42,783 bases of DNA from a virus: positions 1 to 42,783 of IMG/VR virus record IMGVR_UViG_3300032223_003164, one strand, 5' to 3'. This document shows, piece after piece, positions 32,468 through 39,396 of the stretch (position 1 is the stretch's first letter; each line of letters begins with the position of its first letter). Position numbers and translations under genes: made by a program. Under the pieces are notes generated by a model. It did not search any database, had not been told where the DNA came from, and saw only the letters and a program-made list of their open reading frames with translations.

Positions 32468-32473
32468 ATTATA
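32468..32473 (-). promoter_or_regulatory. Candidate -10 (TATAAT) for the sigma-like/SpoVS-like unit
   Basis: TATAAT on the minus strand, 25 nt before the GTG at 32442. Unlike the leaderless set, it leaves room for a leader with a GAGGG ribosome site. Possible -35 hexamers are poor. Confidence 0.35.
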
Positions 32474-32496
32474 TGAATGGTTTTTAAAATTAGAAA

Positions 32497-34290
32497 CTAA
32501 ATTGCAAGTTTTATATCCTCTAGTATCATAACTAAATTATTATTTCCTGACCAATTGTCTAACTCTACAGTGTAAACAACATCAACTTTATCACCAGGTT
32601 GAAATTCATTACAAATATAACCTCGTCTCCAAGCATTAGCAGGAACCCAAGTTTTCTCACCATTGGAAAGTTTTAATTTAGCGTGTTTACCTTGGGTTAG
32701 TGGCTTAGCTTCAACAAGTGTCATATTCTTGGTAATGAAAATTGGATTATGATTACCACTACCAAAAGGAGAGATTTTTGAAAGATGAGCATATGTCTTA
32801 ATATTCAAATCACCAAAAGGCATACGAGCATCAATATCAATAATTTTCTCTGAAGATGGTTCTCCTAATTTATCTTGAGCATAATTATTTAATGCTTCTC
32901 TCATTGCTGGAATATTATCTATAGCAAGTTCAAAACCAGCAGCAAAAGCATGACCCCCACAAACAGTAGAACCATCTGCTCTTTTCTTGAATAACTTCCA
33001 AGCTTCTTCTGACTTGAGAGCATCCAAAATATTAAAATCACGAGTGGAACGACAAGAACCTTTAGCATATCCATCTTTCTTGAACGAACAAACCAATGTA
33101 GGCTTGTTGTACATTTCAGCAATTTTTCCAGCAATTAAACCTATCAATCCAGGGTGCCAATCTTCAGCACCAATGATTAATATATGTTCTTTTTCTAAAT
33201 CAAAATTTTTCTCAACATAATCAATTGCCTGTTGAGTGGCTTTTTCTTGCTGCTCTTGGCGACGAGTGTTTGCATTGTTCATCTGTTTGGCAAGATTAGC
33301 TGCTGTAATGTCATCTTTAGACAACATTAATGATAAAGCAGTACCAGCATCAGCAAGTCTTCCTATAGCATTAATTCTTGGACCAATTTGAAATCCAATA
33401 GTAGTGGGAGTTACATCTTTTACACCAGCAATACGAAGAAGTTCTTTAATGCCAGGTTTACTACTATTAGAAAGAATTGAACATCCATAATTGACAATCA
33501 CCCTGTTCTCATCAATCATTGGAGCGACGTCAGCTACTGTCCCTAATGCTGCAAATTCAATCAATTCATCTACAAAGTCAAAAACATTTAACTTACGATA
33601 TCTAGCCAACCCAAGCATTAATTTAAAAGCAATTCCACATCCAGCCAAATAATCAAAAGGATAACGCTGAAAATCATCTGTCTTGTGTGATTTGAAATGC
33701 TCGCCCGGATAAAAAGGATCGTCTCTATTTGGATTCACCACTGCCATAGCTTCAGGTAATGATCCATCTTCACTAGGATGATGGTGGTCAGTGATAATCA
33801 AATCAAGATTTTTTTCTTTTGCATATGCTCCAGTTTCAAATGCAACAATTCCACAGTCAACACTCATAAGTAGAGTTGCACCAGAAGCCAAAGCCTGATC
33901 TACAGAATGGATTTTGATGTCATATCCATCTTCCATTCTGTGAGGCACTTTGTATTCTATATTTGCACCCATTTTTTCTAAGGCAGTGACAACAATTGCA
34001 GTGGAGGTAATACCATCCACATCATAGTCGCCCCATACAAATATCTTCTCACCTATATCTATTGCTTTGCTGATTCTTTTAATAGCAACTTCAGCATCAG
34101 GTAGAGTCATTGGATTGTGGAGTTTATTTATTTTAAGGTCAAGAAATTGTTCAGCTTTATCCACTGAATCAATTCCACGAGTAAGCATAACTTGGGCTAC
34201 AGGAATAGGTATCTCAAGTTCATATGCAAGTTCTTTAACATCTTGCATACTACATTCTCTCATTTTCCAAACAGTTTCAATTCTATCCAT
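32497..34290 (-). CDS. recJ: RecJ single-stranded-DNA 5'-3' exonuclease
   Basis: DHH/DHHA1 nuclease acting in recombination and repair. The 597 residues carry GDYDVDG (87-93), SVDCG (143-147), ITDHHHP (166-172), VNPNRDDP (185-192) and a DHHA1 part with CGGHAFAAG near 440, followed by an OB-like C-terminal domain (GSGNHNPIF, then KLSNGEKTWVPANAW). The start lies within the last codons of dnaG (8-nt overlap). Together with RecA, the SSB-like protein and DnaE this suggests a phage recombination-replication system. Confidence 0.93.
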   Translation of the reverse strand: MDRIETVWKMRECSMQDVKELAYELEIPIPVAQVMLTRGIDSVDKAEQFLDLKINKLHNPMTLPDAEVAIKRISKAIDIGEKIFVWGDYDVDGITSTAIVVTALEKMGANIEYKVPHRMEDGYDIKIHSVDQALASGATLLMSVDCGIVAFETGAYAKEKNLDLIITDHHHPSEDGSLPEAMAVVNPNRDDPFYPGEHFKSHKTDDFQRYPFDYLAGCGIAFKLMLGLARYRKLNVFDFVDELIEFAALGTVADVAPMIDENRVIVNYGCSILSNSSKPGIKELLRIAGVKDVTPTTIGFQIGPRINAIGRLADAGTALSLMLSKDDITAANLAKQMNNANTRRQEQQEKATQQAIDYVEKNFDLEKEHILIIGAEDWHPGLIGLIAGKIAEMYNKPTLVCSFKKDGYAKGSCRSTRDFNILDALKSEEAWKLFKKRADGSTVCGGHAFAAGFELAIDNIPAMREALNNYAQDKLGEPSSEKIIDIDARMPFGDLNIKTYAHLSKISPFGSGNHNPIFITKNMTLVEAKPLTQGKHAKLKLSNGEKTWVPANAWRRGYICNEFQPGDKVDVVYTVELDNWSGNNNLVMILEDIKLAI

Positions 34291-35047
34291 TTTCAGCCCT
34301 TATATTCAAAGTTTTCTTACCAGAGTCGATCATTTTCAAAATAGTTTCATCAAGAAAAGATACATCAAATTTCTGTGCAAAATCATCAGGATCCATACCT
34401 TTAGGCAAGAATAATCTTACAGCATTAAGTCCTAATTCTTCTATCTTTTTAACTACTTTTTCAGAGGCAATTTTTCCAGCATCATCAGCATCCATAACAA
34501 CAACAAGATTATCACAAAATCGGGATGCTAAAGCCACTTGATGGTCAGAGATGGCAGTTCCGCAAAGGGCCACTACATTTTCTAAACCATTATCATAAAA
34601 AGAGTAAACGTCAAAATATCCTTCAGTTAATATGAGATAATTCTTTTGACGTGCCATTGTTTTTGCCACATCTAAGAAAAATAAATTTTTATTCTTTTGA
34701 TAAGGTTCATTTATCCATTTACCCTTATTCCATTTGTTTATCTTGTCAGCACATTTAGCAGGTTCATGCCCATAAAGATCCCAGAATGCTTGCACTGTTT
34801 GATCTTTTAAATCTGGAATTTGACGACCAGCAAGAGCTATAAAATTTCCATGAACGTCTTTTATAGGAACAATTAATCTGCCTTTAAGGAGCGGAAATTC
34901 ATATCTGGAATAAGAAGGGCAAAAAGCAACAAGATTATTTTCTATTATCTTTTCTGAAAGATTTCTAGTTTCAAAATATTCTTGAACAACTTTATTTTCA
35001 TTATAGTTGCGTAGAAATTGATTGTAGTTCAATTCAAAGCTGTTCAT
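34283..35047 (-). CDS. dnaG: DnaG-type primase, minimal catalytic core
   Basis: Makes RNA primers for DNA synthesis. The 254 residues contain only the primase core: an RNAP-like basic part with GRLIVPIKDVHGNFIALAGR (56-75) and the TOPRIM domain with ILTEGYFDV (139-147, catalytic Glu142), ALCGTAIS (160-167), VVMDADDAG (183-191) and LPKGMDPDDF (214-223). The N-terminal CHC2 zinc domain and the C-terminal helicase-binding domain of bacterial DnaG are both absent. They may be supplied by other proteins or replaced by host contacts. The gene heads the dnaG-recJ pair under a promoter that abuts its ATG. Confidence 0.9.
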   Translation of the reverse strand: MNSFELNYNQFLRNYNENKVVQEYFETRNLSEKIIENNLVAFCPSYSRYEFPLLKGRLIVPIKDVHGNFIALAGRQIPDLKDQTVQAFWDLYGHEPAKCADKINKWNKGKWINEPYQKNKNLFFLDVAKTMARQKNYLILTEGYFDVYSFYDNGLENVVALCGTAISDHQVALASRFCDNLVVVMDADDAGKIASEKVVKKIEELGLNAVRLFLPKGMDPDDFAQKFDVSFLDETILKMIDSGKKTLNIRAENG

Positions 35048-35053
35048 CAGTTA

Positions 35054-35059
35054 ATTGTA
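35054..35059 (-). promoter_or_regulatory. Candidate -10 (TACAAT) 6 nt before dnaG ATG
   Basis: TACAAT on the minus strand ends 6 nt before the dnaG ATG, with no ribosome site. The -35 region is weak (GTGATT at 17 nt). Confidence 0.35.
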
Positions 35060-35082
35060 TCATCAAAGGGAAGAATAATCAC

Positions 35083-35110
35083 TTACAGAGAATTATTATG
35101 TATCTATTAT
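35083..35110 (+). promoter_or_regulatory. Promoter for the P/Q/N-rich gene
   Basis: Plus strand TTACAG (35083-35088) and TATTAT (35105-35110) with a 16-nt spacer, followed by an AAGG ribosome site 7 nt before the ATG at 35124. It is back to back with the dnaG promoter in a 76-nt divergent gap. Confidence 0.45.
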
Positions 35111-35123
35111 TTAAGGCGAAATA

Positions 35124-36251
35124 ATGAATAAATTCCAGAAATTATCTCAAATATCCAAAGACATCGAATTGCTTGAAGCTGCTGGAAAAATCAAAGCAGC
35201 AGAAATTCTACACAATAAGTTTATCAAAGAATCTCAACAAGTTAAGAATGTTCAAAAATATCAAGCAAGACCAGGCAATGTAAATCAAAGAATTGAGTAC
35301 CCAGGTGTAGGAAATGCTTTTGAAAGAGGCGATAATTTTGCTAGAAGTGAAAGAGGTGGTGTAGGTACTTTATATAATTTCAAAGGATTGGAGCCAGAAA
35401 TGGAACTTGCTACAGTACCTGATGGACCTGGTAGAACTAAACAAGTGCTCATCCCTAAAGGCTCGGATCCTAGAATGGCAAATCCAGCATTTGCAAACGC
35501 ACAAAGAATTAGAGAGCAAGAGAATAGTATTCCTGGATATAATGAATTTTTAAGATTAAGACCTCAACCTTACCAAATAAGAGATTTTATGGAAGCTAGA
35601 GGAACAAGTACTGACGCAGGAACGGCAATTTATAATGATTTGTTGTCTAAAACCCAAGGTGGAAATAAATCATTAAGTGCTCCAGCCACTACAGCTCCAG
35701 CGGTTAGACCTCAAGTACAACCTGCAACAGAAATTAATCCAAATGCAGCACCTGCTTCTCCTCCAGTAATAAATTATACGCCACGGCCAATTGCTAATAA
35801 TATTCAGCCAACTCAAGCACCAATGCCTCAAACAGCGCCAAGAGCTCAAAGTCAAGTTCCAAGCAATACTCTTCAAACTGTATTTCAGGGCTTAGGCAAT
35901 GCTATGCAACAACAAAATCAACAACCTGTAGCTCAAGGTAATTTTCAAAATTATTACACAGAACAAAGTGATACAGCGAATTTCTATCAACAACAAAATG
36001 CAATGCCAAATGCTCAAGCTCAACAAGAATCCAATGAGCAAAGATTATATATGAATGCTTTGAATGATATAATCAATGGTTTTGCATCTCAAGACCCTAC
36101 TGCAATTTCTCAAGCAGAACAATTGTATAAAGGTACTTTAAATAGTTTCAAGAACCCAAGAAGACAACAAGCATTCATGGATCAAATACAAAGACAAAGA
36201 GTAAAATATTTAAAACCTATGAATTATAATCAAGGGCCATTAAATCAATAA
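35124..36251 (+). CDS. Unknown protein with P/Q/N-rich middle
   Basis: 375 residues, no family recognised. The N-terminus (residues 10-36: ISKDIELLEAAGKIKAAEILHNKFIKE) is a helical hairpin of the LxxxG-AA/AD kind also found in the genes at 10302 and 21976. Residues 45-185 look globular or extended. Residues 186-305 are a low-complexity Pro/Gln/Asn/Ala stretch, and 305-375 form a helical C-terminus. An AAGG ribosome site supports the start. Composition and lone plus-strand placement suggest a virion protein (inference). Confidence 0.65.
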   Translation: MNKFQKLSQISKDIELLEAAGKIKAAEILHNKFIKESQQVKNVQKYQARPGNVNQRIEYPGVGNAFERGDNFARSERGGVGTLYNFKGLEPEMELATVPDGPGRTKQVLIPKGSDPRMANPAFANAQRIREQENSIPGYNEFLRLRPQPYQIRDFMEARGTSTDAGTAIYNDLLSKTQGGNKSLSAPATTAPAVRPQVQPATEINPNAAPASPPVINYTPRPIANNIQPTQAPMPQTAPRAQSQVPSNTLQTVFQGLGNAMQQQNQQPVAQGNFQNYYTEQSDTANFYQQQNAMPNAQAQQESNEQRLYMNALNDIINGFASQDPTAISQAEQLYKGTLNSFKNPRRQQAFMDQIQRQRVKYLKPMNYNQGPLNQ

Positions 36252-36252
36252 T

Positions 36253-36280
36253 AAAAAACCCCTCTTTCGAGGGGTTTTTT
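36253..36280. terminator. Bidirectional terminator between P/Q/N-rich gene and recA
   Basis: Perfect 12-bp stem AAAAAACCCCTC / GAGGGGTTTTTT with loop TTTC and T-runs on both strands, placed between two converging genes. Confidence 0.92.
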
Positions 36281-36282
36281 AT

Positions 36283-37494
36283 TTAGTCAAGCATTTGTTT
36301 TGCAGCAACGTCAAAATCAATGCCACCATCATCATCGTCATCATCGAGATCTTCAGAAGATGGACCTTTACTAATTGCTTCAGTAAGATCAGCAAGAGGT
36401 TTTCCAATTACTTTCAAGCGTCCACAGATATATTCAAAAGCAGTGGTGGAGTTGTCACCACGAGTACGCTTTTCTGGTGCTGGTTGGTCCATAAGCATTT
36501 TGCAGAATTCATATGCATCTTTTGACTCAACAACTTCACCAGTGTCAGTGTTCGTGTAAATAAATTTCTTACGAACTTCCTTGATATATTCAAATCCCTT
36601 AGCCTTAGCTTTGTATAGGAATTCATCTACAGGATTGGTGGTTTCATCATCAGTGAACATGATCTTAAATTCACCAGTAACACCAGGTTGACCATATCGT
36701 GTCTTCATGACAAAAACTTTGCTCTTGCCACCAATTATGACATCCTTACCTTCAGCATCTTTCTTGGTAACTTGTCCAGCAGCACCATTGATCTTGTTAA
36801 TCCACAAACGCATATGAGTAAAGTAGTTCATAGCATTACCACCAGAAGCAGTTTTAACCATTGAACCAGGCATTGCACCACTACCCATGTAAAGCTGATT
36901 GATAAGAACAACAATAGTTCCAGATGCAGCAGTCTTAGCAGTCAAGTCTTTTGTGAGACGCTTTACAAATCGAGCATGAAGGCCAATAGTTTGAACTTGC
37001 TCAAGAGATTTTTCAAGTTCATCATTAGGAATCATTGCTGAAATTGAGTCAACAACAATTACACCATAGTCTCCAGTCTCAACCATAAACTTAAGAAGTT
37101 CACCATACTTTTCAGCAGAGCCAACATTTTCAATAAGCAAAAGTTGAGCAGTATTTACACCACAAGACAAAGCACGTTGAGGATAGTATGAATTCTCAAT
37201 ATTAAAGAATGCACACTTCTTCCCAAGCTTTTGGGCTTCGGCCATCAACTTATAGCCAAGCCAAGTCTTACCAGATTGAGATTCACCACAAAACTCAATC
37301 AAAGTACCAGATGGAATACCCATACCAGCACCTAAAATTGAATCAACCTCAAACACACCTGTAGGAACAAATTCAATGTTCTCTACATCACCAGACTTAA
37401 TACACTTTTCGTCAATTCCAAGTGCTTTGAGTTTTGCTTTTAATAAACGCTCTTGATCTTTATCAATAGCTTCGTTTAGTTCTTTTCTAGCCAT
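36283..37494 (-). CDS. recA: RecA recombinase
   Basis: ATP-dependent strand-exchange protein. Of 403 residues the core has GESQSGKT (70-77, Walker A), FFNIEN with catalytic Glu100, VIVVDSISAM (Walker B, near 144) and the DNA-binding loop 2 region GSMVKTASGGNAMNYFTHMRLWI. The last 25 residues end in a very acidic tail with six consecutive Asp, matching the acidic tail of the neighbouring SSB-like protein. It is about 50 residues longer than bacterial RecA, mostly at the C-terminus. A GAGGA site 7 nt before the ATG lies directly after the hairpin at 37507-37534. Confidence 0.95.
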   Translation of the reverse strand: MARKELNEAIDKDQERLLKAKLKALGIDEKCIKSGDVENIEFVPTGVFEVDSILGAGMGIPSGTLIEFCGESQSGKTWLGYKLMAEAQKLGKKCAFFNIENSYYPQRALSCGVNTAQLLLIENVGSAEKYGELLKFMVETGDYGVIVVDSISAMIPNDELEKSLEQVQTIGLHARFVKRLTKDLTAKTAASGTIVVLINQLYMGSGAMPGSMVKTASGGNAMNYFTHMRLWINKINGAAGQVTKKDAEGKDVIIGGKSKVFVMKTRYGQPGVTGEFKIMFTDDETTNPVDEFLYKAKAKGFEYIKEVRKKFIYTNTDTGEVVESKDAYEFCKMLMDQPAPEKRTRGDNSTTAFEYICGRLKVIGKPLADLTEAISKGPSSEDLDDDDDDGGIDFDVAAKQMLD

Positions 37495-37506
37495 AATTTA
37501 TCCTCA

Positions 37507-37534
37507 AAAAGGGATGGATTACTCCATCCCTTTT
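37507..37534 (-). terminator. Hairpin between SSB-like gene and recA
   Basis: Perfect 12-bp stem AAAAGGGATGGA / TCCATCCCTTTT, loop GTAA on the minus strand, followed by only TGAGG. The U-run lies within the stem, so termination is probably partial, with some transcript continuing into recA, whose ribosome site follows at once. Confidence 0.7.
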
Positions 37535-37539
37535 ATCAA

Positions 37540-38550
37540 TTACTTCTTACCCATCCAACCAAGAGAAGGAGCATCATCATCATCATCCTCATCTTCGTCT
37601 TCTTCGATAATTACAGTCTTCTTAGCAGAACGAGCTGGCTTCGGAGCAGGAACGAATTCTTCCTCATCATCATCTTCATCTTCAACAACAGGTACTGGCT
37701 TGGCTACAGGCTTAGGCGCTTCAACTGGTGCTGAAACAGTGTAAGAATTAGAAGATACAGGAGCTTCATCACCCTTTGGAGCAGTGAATTTGAAGATTCT
37801 AGTCAATGGATAACCATAGGCAAAGAAATCTTCCCACTCAGGCATATTAGGGTCATCAGAACGATCTGTCTCATAATTGCTACGCTCACGAGTCAAATCC
37901 TCAACAGATGGTTCCCCAGCCTTGCGAAGAAGTTCAACCATATCATCAGAAATAAATGTTGGTTTACCTTCAAAATAAAGGGTGTAATCAACTGACTTTG
38001 GTGCTGGCATGCCAGTGGCAGAAGCAGTAATCTTGATACATGGAGAATTACGAGTTCCGTAATGACGACCATCGCCATCTTCATTCTCTGGATCTTCATA
38101 ATTCTGAATTGTCTGCTCTGCAATACGACCAAAGATGCTCTTACCCTTCTTGAGGATCTTTACTTCCCAAGAACCATCTTCTTGCTTCTCAAGAACATTT
38201 TGAGCATACTGAACAGTTCCAATATAACCCATCTTCTTCCAAGGACATTGCTTTGGATCATCATGACCAATTCGAACAAACGACTTGTTCAAATCTGCAT
38301 CTGGGAATGGAACACGTTGGGTCTTACCACGAAGGGCAGGATCATTGTTTGGGTTTGGAACATAAACCTTATCGGTGTACTCAATAAAGGAAATTGGATC
38401 ACCAACAAGCTTCAGACGGCGCACAACCTTTGGTGCATCCTTGACTGAAAGGTTTACGAGAATATCCTGCAAGCGAGGAAAAGAATTACGAGGAGTGGTT
38501 GTCGCAGTTGATTGAGCAACCATCTTTGTAGCAGAAACACGTCGAGTCAT
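37540..38550 (-). CDS. Single-stranded-DNA-binding protein, gp32-like
   Basis: 336 residues. The region about 60-140 has the cadence of phage gp32-type proteins (FVRIGHDDPKQCPWKKMGYIGTVQYAQNVLE, then KSIFGRIAEQTIQNYED). A Pro/Ala linker and two strongly acidic blocks follow (EDEDDDEEEF near 287; IIEEDEDEDDDDD near 315). Such acidic tails are typical of SSB and gp32, where they recruit partners. It ends SLGWMGKK. No classical OB-fold signature can be named, so the call combines composition, size and position beside recA and DnaE. It has its own promoter and a GGAG ribosome site, and codon use looks highly expressed. Confidence 0.6.
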   Translation of the reverse strand: MTRRVSATKMVAQSTATTTPRNSFPRLQDILVNLSVKDAPKVVRRLKLVGDPISFIEYTDKVYVPNPNNDPALRGKTQRVPFPDADLNKSFVRIGHDDPKQCPWKKMGYIGTVQYAQNVLEKQEDGSWEVKILKKGKSIFGRIAEQTIQNYEDPENEDGDGRHYGTRNSPCIKITASATGMPAPKSVDYTLYFEGKPTFISDDMVELLRKAGEPSVEDLTRERSNYETDRSDDPNMPEWEDFFAYGYPLTRIFKFTAPKGDEAPVSSNSYTVSAPVEAPKPVAKPVPVVEDEDDDEEEFVPAPKPARSAKKTVIIEEDEDEDDDDDAPSLGWMGKK

Positions 38551-38592
38551 TTTATATTTTCTCCAATTGGGCTCTTCCGTCCCACATTTTTT

Positions 38593-38621
38593 AGTTTACT
38601 GTATGTTTTGTGCTGAAGCAA
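38593..38621 (-). promoter_or_regulatory. Promoter for the SSB-like gene
   Basis: Minus strand TTGCTT (38616-38621) and TAAACT (38593-38598) with a 17-nt spacer. The -10 lies 42 nt before the ATG at 38550, leaving a leader of about 35 nt with a GGAG ribosome site. Confidence 0.4.
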
Positions 38622-38641
38622 TAGGAAATCAAAAACTTTTA

Positions 38642-39388
38642 TCAAATTCTTGAATTTCTTGTTCTTACTATAGCATTTCCCTTATTCATGGGAGTTTTAT
38701 CTTTCGAGTAAAGATTAGACATTCCCTCTGTATTAAAGGATTGGTTGATTCTGGATAAAGCTTGATGCTCTCGCAAAATTCTATCCATTTGGGTTGCTGC
38801 AAATTCAATATTTTTTAAATAATGCTCCAAATATGTTAGCAGCCTTTTGGAGTTTGTCATTGGAATGACAAATGGGTGAACAGTGAAAGCAGCACTAGCC
38901 TCTTTGTCTTTGGCTGTTCCTGTTGATAATTTAATAGCCATTTCTCTCAAGTTTTTATGCGCTTGAGAAATCATTTCATAGTGAGCATAAACAACAGACA
39001 TAATTTCTGTTAGTCTATTTCTATACTGTACCTGCAAAGCATATGACGCTGAAAATGATTCAAATTCATATTCATCTTTAGAAGGAATTGCAATATCCCA
39101 CTGACGAATTTCATTACGAATTTCAATTTCATCATAAAAAGGTAAAACACTAATCGCATCTTGCCAATTCTGCACTTCCTTGGCAAATGATTCTTCAGTA
39201 ACACCCTTGAGACGACTTACTAAATCTTTTGAAAAATTAGGATCTTGCCAAGAAACTGTTTCAGGCATAGGAGCCCATTCTAAAGTGGCAAGCAACAAAG
39301 AATTTTCTTCTTCAAAATCTTCATCTTCTTCAGTTTTGATTTGAAATTCAGGATCGTCGTAGTCTTCGTATTCGTCAAAAATTCCCAT
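38642..39388 (-). CDS. Unknown acidic protein between DnaE and SSB-like genes
   Basis: 248 residues, no family recognised. The first 35 residues are very acidic (EYEDYDDPEF, EEDEDFEEEN). The rest is mainly helical, including QYRNRLTEIMSVVYAHYEMISQAHKNLREMAIKL (about 122-155) and a Lys/Arg-rich tail. AGGA lies about 7 nt before the ATG, and DnaE ends 8 nt before it. It is probably part of the replication machinery by context; a polymerase accessory protein is possible but unproven. Confidence 0.65.
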   Translation of the reverse strand: MGIFDEYEDYDDPEFQIKTEEDEDFEEENSLLLATLEWAPMPETVSWQDPNFSKDLVSRLKGVTEESFAKEVQNWQDAISVLPFYDEIEIRNEIRQWDIAIPSKDEYEFESFSASYALQVQYRNRLTEIMSVVYAHYEMISQAHKNLREMAIKLSTGTAKDKEASAAFTVHPFVIPMTNSKRLLTYLEHYLKNIEFAATQMDRILREHQALSRINQSFNTEGMSNLYSKDKTPMNKGNAIVRTRNSRI

Positions 39389-39396
39389 AATAGTTC

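Noticed and set aside
36290-36360. Simple-sequence CAT/TCA repeats as a regulatory microsatellite
   Set aside because: They encode the Asp-rich tail of RecA (and similarly the SSB-like protein near 37570); selection on the protein explains them.
37514-37744. Ser-rich plus-strand ORF opposite the SSB-like gene
   Set aside because: It is the reverse reading of GAT/GAA-rich codons of the acidic tail and has no ribosome site.
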